A stretch of DNA of 64,000 bases from Treponema bryantii NK4A124. GTDB lineage: Bacteria > Spirochaetota > Spirochaetia > Treponematales > Treponemataceae. The notes beneath the pieces were generated by a model. That model was not told the DNA's origin, made no database searches, and saw only the letters and a program-made list of their open reading frames with translations. The position numbers and the translations under genes were made by a program. Of this stretch, positions 26,433-34,122 are shown in pieces. Within the stretch, counting starts at the first letter, position 1; each line of letters opens with the position of its first letter. The DNA lies in NCBI RefSeq assembly GCF_000421345.1, contig NZ_ATWV01000009.1:62001-126000 (forward strand), given 5' to 3'.

Positions 26433-27518
26433 ATGAAAGTTTCGTCCCTGGTATATGTTTCAACTGCAATAAGCCTCATCTTTTTTCTGGTAAGTCCGTA
26501 TAAATTGCTGCAGTTTATATGCCTTGGAATACTTTTTGTCTTTTTGATTTCTTTTTTCTATGCCCTGATACTTAAAAACAGTATTAAGGTTGAAAGAAAT
26601 ACACAAAAACTTAAACTTGCCTGTAAAGAGCACTCAGAAATATCGTTTACAATCAAAAACTTTTCGCCTCTTACAGCTCATGTCTGCTATTTTTTTGATG
26701 AAGTGCCCTATTTTCAGATTTTTAATGATGGTAACAGGGGAATTACCAGGCTCAGGCCTCATGAAATCAAAAAAATTACTTACGAGGTAACTTCGCGTGA
26801 CAGGGGGCTTTTTCATGCAGGACCTGTGCGTTTCAGGACTAGTGACCCGCTTGGACTTTTTTTAATTGATATGGAAGTTCCTGCTCCCCTGGAAATCACT
26901 GTGCGTCCTGCCCGAATAAAGCTGATTACTGAGGCTGTTCCGGGCTTTCCTCAGGGCAACATCAAAATCAATAACCCCTGCTACGAAGATATCACCATGC
27001 GCCGTTCTATCCGTGAGTATATGAATGGCGACGAACAGAAGCGGATTAACTGGCGGGCAAGCGCTAAGTTTGATGCTCTTTTTACAAATCAATATGAAGC
27101 TTCTTTTGACGCACCCTTTTTTGTCTTTTTGAATCTTGCTCTGGAGGATTACGACCTGCACACCCGAACCTTTCATATGGAAAAAGCCATCGAAATAGCG
27201 GCAAATATTGTTGAAAAGTCTCGTTTCCTCAGACAGCGCTGTGGATTTGCGGCTTATGCCGAAGGTTTTCCATACCTTCCGCCACATCAAAATCAGGCAG
27301 ATTCAATTCTGGATATATTATCTGTCATAAAAAGTGCACAAGGTAAGATAAATTATAACCCAAGAACCCGTTTTAAAAATCAGCTGCCACATGGAACCCT
27401 CTTTTTTGAAATAGGTCCTGAAGAAGTTGATAAGTATTTTGCAAAGGTAGAAGCCAATAAGCAGGATATTAATACTCAGAATGTAGGAATAATGAAGAAT
27501 TATGCAGGGAAACTTTGA
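26433..27518 (+). CDS. DUF58-domain membrane protein
   Basis: This 361-residue protein has two N-terminal membrane helices (about residues 8-48), an immunoglobulin-like region, and the DUF58 core with its diagnostic segment RSIREYMNGDEQKRINWRAS around residues 193-212. DUF58 proteins pair with MoxR ATPases and may present targets for them; the function is not settled. It overlaps the following gene by 17 bases. Confidence 0.85.
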   Translation: MKVSSLVYVSTAISLIFFLVSPYKLLQFICLGILFVFLISFFYALILKNSIKVERNTQKLKLACKEHSEISFTIKNFSPLTAHVCYFFDEVPYFQIFNDGNRGITRLRPHEIKKITYEVTSRDRGLFHAGPVRFRTSDPLGLFLIDMEVPAPLEITVRPARIKLITEAVPGFPQGNIKINNPCYEDITMRRSIREYMNGDEQKRINWRASAKFDALFTNQYEASFDAPFFVFLNLALEDYDLHTRTFHMEKAIEIAANIVEKSRFLRQRCGFAAYAEGFPYLPPHQNQADSILDILSVIKSAQGKINYNPRTRFKNQLPHGTLFFEIGPEEVDKYFAKVEANKQDINTQNVGIMKNYAGKL

Positions 27519-28956
27519 GAGAATCTTTGAACGGATTTTAGTTTTTACAACTTCCTCTTCTCTTATGCTGGCTGCAGCCGGAATCTTTTCTACAGTGCTT
27601 AATAATTACGAAGTTGATAAAGTTTTTGTTGATTTATTTGTCTACATTGTTCTTGGTGCTTCGGGCCTGATATTTTCTCTTGTACTTCAGATTTTTGCCA
27701 TTGAAAAAATAAAGTCCGCAATGCATGTTGTTTTCATAGTTTTTTATGAGATTGCAGTTCTTGTGCTTGCGGCACTTTTGGGCGAAGGTTATGCTCCTTA
27801 TATATTGATTCCGGCTCTTTTAGTTGAATATTTTATCGGCGTTGGAATTAATGACATGTTTATTTATCATGACAGGTTTATATATGAATGCGAAGGCTTT
27901 GAAGGGAAAGAACTGGAAACTTATCTTTTTCATAATAACCTCGTCGCAATCGATTTGACAGAAAAAACAAAAGGCCAGCAGGCAGTTTTATTCGGACTTT
28001 CTGTTGTAATGTTTATAATTCTTGTTTTTGGAAAGCTTTCTCAAGGTTATTTTAACCAGATTATTACTATGCTGGTTATTGTATTTTACCTGAGTATTAT
28101 GCTTTGTTATTATACTTTAGGCTTATTTAAGAATGATGTTTTTTATGCCTTCCTTGGCTTTAAGAATTACATCGCGGACAAAAAGAAGATTTTACGTTCT
28201 GTATTTTTGATTATACTGCTTGCTTCTGTATTTGCGGCTCTGCTTTCATCAAATAAGGCTCTTATCAAAATCAATTATTTTTTGAGTGAATATGACGAAC
28301 AGTTGAATGATAATATGCCTGTTCACGAAGATGATTTTGGTTATATTCCGCTTCCGGAATTAAATATGGGAGATGATTTTGGACCAGAAGTAAGACCAAA
28401 TCTTATTCTTGAAATAATTTTTGAATTCATTAAATATGCTGCAATTGTGGCTATTGCCGGCGCGGTTCTCTACTTTTTCATAAAGCCTTTTTTTACCAGA
28501 CACTGGAGAGTATTCTGGAGCGAAGGAAAACTAATCAGATTCCTGCGGGATGTCTGGTCTGATATTAAAAGCTTTTTCAGATTTATTTTTTCAAAGGATG
28601 ATTCCAGCCAGGCCTACTCTACGGTTCAGGCAAAAAGCTTTCAGGATTCAATGCTGGACTTTTTGAAAAAGGCAAAACGCAGTAAGGAAAAGACTGCTGA
28701 AATTGACCGTCTCACAAAGCAGTTTATGCGTCTTATTGACTGGGGAGAGACTCATAAAATCCATTACCGTGCAAACCTGGCACCGGCGGAATATACAAAG
28801 CTCATTGAACAATATTTTCAAACTGAAGATAATAAAGAAGCTGCCTCAAATGCAGGACAGCTTTTTGAAAAAGCACTGTATGATAAAGAAGTTCTTACGG
28901 CGGAAGAAGAAAAGCTTTTTATTGAATCAATTAAAAAGGTTTTGCAATGCGAATAG
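27502..28956 (+). CDS. Polytopic membrane protein with DUF4129-like C-terminus
   Basis: This 484-residue protein has about six membrane helices in the first 240 residues, an extracytoplasmic loop, another helix (about 310-335), and a cytoplasmic C-terminal helical domain. The last 100 residues, with TKQFMRLIDWGETHKIHYR and ALYDKEVLTAEEEKLF, resemble DUF4129, which normally ends transglutaminase-like proteins found with MoxR/DUF58 genes. No transglutaminase domain is present. It completes the MoxR operon; the ATP-grasp gene overlaps its end by 10 bases. Confidence 0.7.
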   Translation: MQGNFERIFERILVFTTSSSLMLAAAGIFSTVLNNYEVDKVFVDLFVYIVLGASGLIFSLVLQIFAIEKIKSAMHVVFIVFYEIAVLVLAALLGEGYAPYILIPALLVEYFIGVGINDMFIYHDRFIYECEGFEGKELETYLFHNNLVAIDLTEKTKGQQAVLFGLSVVMFIILVFGKLSQGYFNQIITMLVIVFYLSIMLCYYTLGLFKNDVFYAFLGFKNYIADKKKILRSVFLIILLASVFAALLSSNKALIKINYFLSEYDEQLNDNMPVHEDDFGYIPLPELNMGDDFGPEVRPNLILEIIFEFIKYAAIVAIAGAVLYFFIKPFFTRHWRVFWSEGKLIRFLRDVWSDIKSFFRFIFSKDDSSQAYSTVQAKSFQDSMLDFLKKAKRSKEKTAEIDRLTKQFMRLIDWGETHKIHYRANLAPAEYTKLIEQYFQTEDNKEAASNAGQLFEKALYDKEVLTAEEEKLFIESIKKVLQCE

Positions 28957-30320
28957 TTTTTTACTCTACTAATTCAAATGTTTTTGATGAGAATACTTTC
29001 AAGATTTCTGTGATGCCGCGGAATGAGGTGTCTTTTGGGGATTTTTGTGCAGCTCATCCCGAGTATGAGTTTTTCTGTCTGACGCAAAAGCCGGGTATGT
29101 TTATGCCTGAGCAATTTGAGAACTCACAGGGGGCTTCAGAAGAAAACTCAAAAACTTCAGGCTCACACGGGGTGGCATCTTTGCACTCCAATATCCGATA
29201 TCTTCCACTAGAGACTGACAGTCAGACTTTTACCGATGCTCTTTTAGAACTAAAGCCAGATCTTGCAATTGCCATGACCTTCTGGATTGAGCCCTACGAC
29301 TGGCTGCCTGTTAGTGATGCACTTGTGGGTGAAAAATTGAAGGCTGCCGGGGTTCGGACAATCTGTCATCCGGTACAGACTGCGCTGATCTGCTTTGATA
29401 AATGGCGGACCCATAACCAGCTGGCGCGGCTGGGCTTTGAAGTGGCGGCGGGAGTTTTCTGCGATCATGATTTATATTTTTGCGCAGGAAGCAATAAAGA
29501 AGTATTACGCAATGTTTATAAGGAAAGTGTGCTGGCTCAGATTCGGAGGCTGCAGTTACCTGTTATCATAAAAGATACAACAGGCTTGAGTTCTTATGGA
29601 ATGACGGTTGCCCATACCTACGGCGAGGTTGCAGGTTATCTTAATTCTAAAAGAAATAATTCAAACAGATTGATAGAAGAGTTTATAAAGGGCCGTCAGT
29701 TCGGTTTGGAGATTTACGGTGCGCCTGGGGCTTACACTGTGCTGCCGCCTTTTGAATTCAGTGTAAATCAGTATGGAATTACCAGTCCTAAACAGAGTGT
29801 GAAATACGGGCCTTGTGAACTACCTGAGGTTTTGCGGGAGATGATGTTGAAGCTTGCCCATGGGCTTGGGCTTTGCGGGGCTGCTCAGGTTGATTTGATT
29901 TTAGATGATGATGGTAAATGGCACATTATTGAAATAAACCCACGCCTTAGCGGAATGACTTATACCTATGCGGCTGCATGCGGGCTTTCTGTTTTTGAGA
30001 TGATGTATAAGGCGGTGATTGAGCCTGTCGAAATCACCGCAGGATTCAAACCTTTTGTTTTAAGCCTCAAGCTTCCTTTGATGTCAGAAAAACAAATGGA
30101 AGAAATCCTGCTACTTGAAGGTGTCAAACTCTTAAATCAAACTAACGACCTTGCTGCAAAACAGGAACGTGAAAAAGGATTCTGCGAGTGTATAATTGCT
30201 GCAGATGAAAAATCAATTCTACAGAATGCAGTCGCCAGGTTCGAAGAACTCTTTCCCGGCGATGCAATTATTCTTCAGGCTATGAAGATTATTGAATCAG
30301 AAGACTTTTGCATTAGTTAG
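28947..30320 (+). CDS. ATP-grasp ligase of unknown substrate, carrying an in-frame repeat
   Basis: ATP-grasp enzymes join a carboxylate to an amine or thiol through an acyl-phosphate. This 457-residue protein has the expected ATP-binding lysine segment (LPVIIKDTTGLSSYGM), the RLIEEFIKGRQFGLEIYG lid, and the metal site (AAQVDLILDDDGKWHIIEINPRLSG), which resembles D-Ala-D-Ala ligase-like enzymes. The substrate is not evident. Codons about 356-365 (VIEPVEITAG) coincide with a palindromic repeat at 30012-30040. It may be co-transcribed with the MoxR group. Confidence 0.75.
   Translation: MRIVFYSTNSNVFDENTFKISVMPRNEVSFGDFCAAHPEYEFFCLTQKPGMFMPEQFENSQGASEENSKTSGSHGVASLHSNIRYLPLETDSQTFTDALLELKPDLAIAMTFWIEPYDWLPVSDALVGEKLKAAGVRTICHPVQTALICFDKWRTHNQLARLGFEVAAGVFCDHDLYFCAGSNKEVLRNVYKESVLAQIRRLQLPVIIKDTTGLSSYGMTVAHTYGEVAGYLNSKRNNSNRLIEEFIKGRQFGLEIYGAPGAYTVLPPFEFSVNQYGITSPKQSVKYGPCELPEVLREMMLKLAHGLGLCGAAQVDLILDDDGKWHIIEINPRLSGMTYTYAAACGLSVFEMMYKAVIEPVEITAGFKPFVLSLKLPLMSEKQMEEILLLEGVKLLNQTNDLAAKQEREKGFCECIIAADEKSILQNAVARFEELFPGDAIILQAMKIIESEDFCIS
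30012..30040. repeat. Palindromic repeat (GAGCCTGTCGAAA type) in the ATP-grasp gene
   Basis: The arms gcggtgatt and aatcaccgc enclose gagcctgtcga. The same core, with ggtggtt arms, occurs at 35183-35209 in the FemAB gene; related longer forms are at 36204-36241 and 48802-48844. Confidence 0.8.
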
Positions 30321-30322
30321 GT

Positions 30323-30919
30323 TTAACGCAAAGCCTTTCTATCCGCTTCAAAAATCCCGTGGCGGTTGCAGTAGGCGTAAAGCTTGCGTACCCGGTTGAT
30401 TTTGAAGCGTGCTTCTGCATTACCTTCCGGGTAAAGTTTTACCAGCTGCACTCCCTGATCAGAAATAGCCGCAATAAAGGAAATATAATGTTCCTTTGTC
30501 ATCGGATGATTGAGAGTCACAAAATATTCGTCTTCGACAATCTTGACTTTCAGAGAATGTTCCTCGTCCGGGCTTTCGGCTTCCAGTGGCGGCAAGGTAA
30601 TTCCACAGCAGGAAATTACAGCCTCGCCGGTAGTCTGAATCACATTTCCGCAAACCGGGCAGACATAAAATTTTCCCTTTGCCATATTGCAGGCTTTATT
30701 CAGATTTGTAATATCCTCGCCGGAAAGAAGTTCAATCACAGAAACATCCAGTGCCTTTCCAAGAGCTTCAAGCAGTCCCACATCCGGAAATCCTTTTCCT
30801 GTTTCCCATTTACTCACGGCCTTGCTTGTTACAAAAATCTTCTGGGCAAGTTCTTCCTGAGTCATCTTCTTGTTTTCGCGGAGTCTTTTAATTACCGCTC
30901 CTGTTACATAGTTGTCCAT
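30323..30919 (-). CDS. XRE-type HTH regulator fused to a desulfoferrodoxin
   Basis: Residues 8-62 form an XRE helix-turn-helix (IKRLRENKKMTQEELAQKI, TSKAVSKWETG). Residues 84-110 match a desulforedoxin iron site with CPVCGN and CCG, giving four cysteines C87, C90, C104 and C105. Residues 118-198 match the superoxide reductase domain; its five iron ligands appear conserved: H121, H138 and H144 (NHPMTKEHYI), C184 and H187 (YCNRHG). The catalytic Lys that normally precedes the first His in the EKH motif is Glu120 here. It may therefore sense iron or superoxide rather than detoxify it, which is inference. A strong AAGGAG site precedes the ATG. Confidence 0.85.
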   Translation of the reverse strand: MDNYVTGAVIKRLRENKKMTQEELAQKIFVTSKAVSKWETGKGFPDVGLLEALGKALDVSVIELLSGEDITNLNKACNMAKGKFYVCPVCGNVIQTTGEAVISCCGITLPPLEAESPDEEHSLKVKIVEDEYFVTLNHPMTKEHYISFIAAISDQGVQLVKLYPEGNAEARFKINRVRKLYAYCNRHGIFEADRKALR

Positions 30920-31031
30920 AAAAATCTCCTTAAAAAACTGCCGGCCAACAGATTAAATTGTGATTTTAGATTAGCACAGCAAAGTCTTGGATACAACCTA
31001 CGCTTCGTGGAACAGAAAGAAATTAATAGAC

Positions 31032-31060
31032 TTGACGTAATTAAACTTTTTCTGTATGTT
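31032..31060 (+). promoter_or_regulatory. Predicted promoter of the threonine-rich leader
   Basis: TTGACG (31032-31037) and TATGTT (31055-31060) are separated by 17 bases. The leader-peptide ATG lies 6 bases after the -10 box, at the predicted transcription start. Confidence 0.65.
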
Positions 31061-31066
31061 GGCTTT

Positions 31067-31168
31067 ATGATGTTCAATTTTATGACTCAGGATACACGTT
31101 CTCTTACCACAACCACCACAAATGATGATGGCGAGATTAGCGTATGCCCGGGGTACAAAGTGCGATAG
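31067..31168 (+). CDS. Threonine-rich leader peptide
   Basis: A 33-codon reading frame begins ATGATG with no ribosome-binding site, directly at the predicted transcription start. Its middle reads RSLTTTTTNDDGE, with five consecutive Thr codons, and it ends at TAG 31166-31168. A very strong terminator follows 36 bases later. The arrangement resembles amino-acid attenuators such as thrL. The 357-base space between 30919 and 31277 holds only the HTH promoter region, this peptide, the terminator and the next ribosome-binding site. GGCGAG inside the peptide could pair with CTTGCC in the terminator's left arm as an antiterminator. Downstream genes are not obvious threonine genes. Confidence 0.55.
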   Translation: MMFNFMTQDTRSLTTTTTNDDGEISVCPGYKVR

Positions 31169-31204
31169 TTCGATAGATTGAACATTTTTTAATCTGGATA
31201 ATCG

Positions 31205-31236
31205 GCCACTTGCCTTCGGGTAAGTGGCTTTTTTTT
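31205..31236 (+). terminator. Strong intrinsic terminator, probable attenuator
   Basis: A 10-bp stem (gccacttgcc/ggtaagtggc, one G-T pair) closes a TTCG tetraloop and is followed by eight T. It stands between the threonine-rich leader and the methyltransferase. Confidence 0.9.
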
Positions 31237-31276
31237 GCTCGCAGGGCCCGCAGCAAAATGCAAAAGGAGGTTTTAT

Positions 31277-32098
31277 ATGGACTTACACGATTTTAAGGAT
31301 GTAGCTGAAAACTACGACAGGTATCTTGAGGTTATGTACAGAGATTTTGACGCTCATGAAGGCTTTCAGAATTTTTATCTGGAGCTTGCAAAAAAGTATG
31401 GCAAAAATGGTGTGATTGATGTGGCTTGTGGTACCGGCGCGGTTCTGCTCTATCTTGCTGAGCATGGTGTAATTGCTGACGGCACTGATTTGTCTGAGGA
31501 AATGTGCCGTGTCTGTTCAGAAAAGGCTGCAGCTAAAAATCTGGACTTGAGAATCTTTCCTGGTAACATGACTGATTTTGATACGGGCAGAAAATATTCA
31601 CTTGTCATAATTGCAAGAAGCGGTTTTATGCATTTGCCGGACCAGAAGTCTCAGATTGCGGCTTTGAAAAATCTTGGTCGGCATCTTGTTCCTGGCGGCA
31701 TTCTTACACTTAATACTTTTGACCCCTGGCCGGCCGTACAGGCTCAGCAGATGAATACAAAGCCGGATGATTACTCTTTCCGTCTGGAATATGTAAATAG
31801 CCAGGGGCAGCGCGAAAAAATCTACAATGCGATTTCCTATAATCCCTGGACACAGATTATGAGCGGCAACTGGAAGTTTGAAACTTATGATGAAGACGGC
31901 AAAGTGATTGGAGAGCGGATTCGCCCACTCAAAATGCGTCAGACTTACCGCTGGGAAATCTTTCTTCTTGCAGAGCTCTGCGGCTTTGAAGTTGTGGATA
32001 TCTACCGGGGCTACAAGGGCGACAAGGAAGATTTGAATGATCCTATGAGCGCCGCAAAAAATCAGAGTAATCTGATCTGGATTTTAAGAAAAAAATAA
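31277..32098 (+). CDS. Class I SAM-dependent methyltransferase
   Basis: The protein is about 273 residues with a Rossmann methyltransferase core. Motif I is IDVACGTGAVLLYL, the acidic motif II is GTDLSEEM, and a later LVPGGILTLNTFDPW segment is typical. The substrate is unknown. The ATG at 31277 is chosen because AAAGGAGG lies 6 bases upstream; the frame extends 14 codons further but overlaps the terminator. It is followed 11 bases later by the phosphodiesterase-like gene, probably one operon downstream of the leader/terminator. Confidence 0.85.
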   Translation: MDLHDFKDVAENYDRYLEVMYRDFDAHEGFQNFYLELAKKYGKNGVIDVACGTGAVLLYLAEHGVIADGTDLSEEMCRVCSEKAAAKNLDLRIFPGNMTDFDTGRKYSLVIIARSGFMHLPDQKSQIAALKNLGRHLVPGGILTLNTFDPWPAVQAQQMNTKPDDYSFRLEYVNSQGQREKIYNAISYNPWTQIMSGNWKFETYDEDGKVIGERIRPLKMRQTYRWEIFLLAELCGFEVVDIYRGYKGDKEDLNDPMSAAKNQSNLIWILRKK

Positions 32099-32109
32099 AA
32101 GGACTGAAC

Positions 32110-33231
32110 ATGGAAAAACATAAAATCGTATTACCGGATTATAAAAACTGTATTGCAAACCTACCTAACTCAATTTTGAAAAAATTGGGGCTGACGACCA
32201 ATGGAGATACCCTTCCTCTTCTGGATAAATATCTTCAAAAGGATTACAAGAACATAGTTGTAATCCTTCTGGACGGAATGGGAAAAGCAATTCTTGAGCG
32301 GCATCTTAAAGCTGAGGGAAGTTTCAGGACTCATCTTGCGGGAATCTATTCTTCTACTTTTCTTTCAACTACGGTTGCGGCGACAACTTCTGTTATGTCA
32401 GGCTTACAGCCTTGCCAGCATGCCTGGCTTGGCTGGGACTGTTATTATCCTCAGGTAGGTGAAAACGTAACTGTTTTTCTCAATAAGATTCAGGGAACAG
32501 AAAAGCCTGCTGCAGATTACAATGTTGCCTGGACTTTGACTCCATACGAGAATGTAACCGAAAAAATCAAAAAAGCTGGAAAAGAAGCTTATCTCCTTGC
32601 TCCCTTTCTTGATTCTGAAATCGACAGCTTTGATAAGATTTGCCAACATATAAAAAATATATGTAGATTGGAAGCTGAGGGAACTGGCGTATCGGATAGC
32701 CCAAGATACATTTACGCTTACTGGAATCAGCCGGACGGACTTTTGCACACCTATGGCTGCGGGTCTAAAGAGGCGCATGAGTGTATTGTTACTCTTGAGA
32801 AAGATGTTGCGGAGCTCGCAGCAGAACTTGAAGATAGTCTTATCGTCGTAACCGCAGACCATGGACACATCGATACAAATTATGTTTATATTCAGGATTA
32901 CCCGAAGCTTTTTGATTGCCTTGTTCGTAAGCCTTCACTTGAGCCTCGTGTTTTAAATCTCTTTATTAAAGATGGTAAAAAGGAGTTTTTCGAAAAGGAA
33001 TTCAATCGCCTCTTTGGTGAAAAATTCATTCTGATGCCGGTTGAAGAAGTGATTGCAAAAAATCTGATGGGGACTGGTAAACATCATAAAACTTTCCGCT
33101 CGATGCTGGGAGATTATATTGCGATTGCTACCAGTGACCTTTCAATTTATGCAAATGGACAAAAGTTTGTGTCGCTGCACGGAAGCCTTACTCCGGATGA
33201 AATGGAGATTCCTCTGATTGTGTATCCTTAG
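32110..33231 (+). CDS. Type I phosphodiesterase / nucleotide pyrophosphatase family protein
   Basis: This 373-residue alkaline-phosphatase-superfamily hydrolase has the metal and nucleophile motifs of the family. VVILLDGMGK carries the first metal Asp; SSTFLSTTVAATTSVMSG carries the candidate nucleophile Thr; VVTADHGHID supplies a later Asp-His pair. There is no signal peptide, so it is probably cytoplasmic. The substrate is likely a phosphodiester or nucleotide but cannot be read. It follows the methyltransferase with an AAGGA ribosome-binding site. Confidence 0.8.
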   Translation: MEKHKIVLPDYKNCIANLPNSILKKLGLTTNGDTLPLLDKYLQKDYKNIVVILLDGMGKAILERHLKAEGSFRTHLAGIYSSTFLSTTVAATTSVMSGLQPCQHAWLGWDCYYPQVGENVTVFLNKIQGTEKPAADYNVAWTLTPYENVTEKIKKAGKEAYLLAPFLDSEIDSFDKICQHIKNICRLEAEGTGVSDSPRYIYAYWNQPDGLLHTYGCGSKEAHECIVTLEKDVAELAAELEDSLIVVTADHGHIDTNYVYIQDYPKLFDCLVRKPSLEPRVLNLFIKDGKKEFFEKEFNRLFGEKFILMPVEEVIAKNLMGTGKHHKTFRSMLGDYIAIATSDLSIYANGQKFVSLHGSLTPDEMEIPLIVYP

Positions 33232-33249
33232 CGCAGTGACGTCAGCGAT

Positions 33250-34122
33250 TTACATTTCTACAGTCTGAACTAAGGCAGAAATTGAGCGGTCTGAAAAGTC
33301 GCCTTTTTCTGCCATTTTTTTGATTTCTTCCGGCTTGTACTTTGATTCAGGGTAAACTACTACTACAGCCTTGTCGCCGTTCTGAAGGAAGTTTGATTCG
33401 CCCCAGGCTGTGTAGCGTGTTGCTCCGATTGAAACTAGTATGCGTGACGGGCGGCCTGCGGCTACAAGGTAGCTGTGAATGTCTTCTGCGGGACCTTCGT
33501 TGAGCTGGTGGTTGAATTTGTCCAGCATCCAGTCAGTCAGTTTTTTGTAGATGTAGCTGTAGTCGCGGACTGCGGAGTTTTCGCCGTAGTCGTGAACTTC
33601 ACCATTACGGATAAGGAAGCTCGCAATGCGGTAGTCGTTGAGATTGCTCTTTTCTGTAAAACTTTCTGAGTCGAAGGCTATCTGATTTTCTGAAAAGCCT
33701 TTTGTGCAAGCACCCCAGTTTTTCTTTTCGCTGATTTTCTTTGCGCCCTGTTTTCTGATTGAGCAGTCGTTTGAGGCGCCAAAGCTTACAGGCCTGAGTT
33801 TTACTAACTGGTCGCCTTGCCAGCTTGCATCAAAAATGATTGCACATTCCGGCTCTATCTGAAGTTTTTCTTCGCCCTTTGGGAAAATTATGCGTTTAGG
33901 GTCAAAGGGGAAGATTGTAAGAAAATCCGGAATTACTGAAGCGTCTGAGGCCGAATTTGCCTCTTTTTTGGGTAAAAAGGTTGGAAAAATGGCCTTTGGG
34001 GCGTTTTGCTCGAGCGTCTTAACGTTTTTAAAGTCAGAAGCTTCTCCTGCCTGCTCCAGGTGTCCTGTAAAATTTCCAGCCACACCGAAGCATGGAATAT
34101 CATTTGTGTCGTAAAAGTTCAT
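33250..34122 (-). CDS. DUF5718-family protein
   Basis: This 290-residue soluble protein resembles the uncharacterised family DUF5718, from memory of its conserved segments: FGVAGNFTGHLEQAGEASDF near the start, FGASNDCSIRKQGAKKISEK in the middle, and SIGATRYTAWGESNFL near the end. No catalytic motif is recognised. It starts one base inside the end of the FemAB gene (34122) on the same strand, so the two are translationally coupled. It converges on the phosphodiesterase gene with an 18-base gap. Confidence 0.65.
   Translation of the reverse strand: MNFYDTNDIPCFGVAGNFTGHLEQAGEASDFKNVKTLEQNAPKAIFPTFLPKKEANSASDASVIPDFLTIFPFDPKRIIFPKGEEKLQIEPECAIIFDASWQGDQLVKLRPVSFGASNDCSIRKQGAKKISEKKNWGACTKGFSENQIAFDSESFTEKSNLNDYRIASFLIRNGEVHDYGENSAVRDYSYIYKKLTDWMLDKFNHQLNEGPAEDIHSYLVAAGRPSRILVSIGATRYTAWGESNFLQNGDKAVVVVYPESKYKPEEIKKMAEKGDFSDRSISALVQTVEM

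Noticed and set aside
30359-31168. A 269-codon plus-strand frame opposite the HTH-desulfoferrodoxin gene
   Set aside because: Most of it is antisense to a real gene. Only its last 33 codons, with their own promoter, are kept as a leader peptide.
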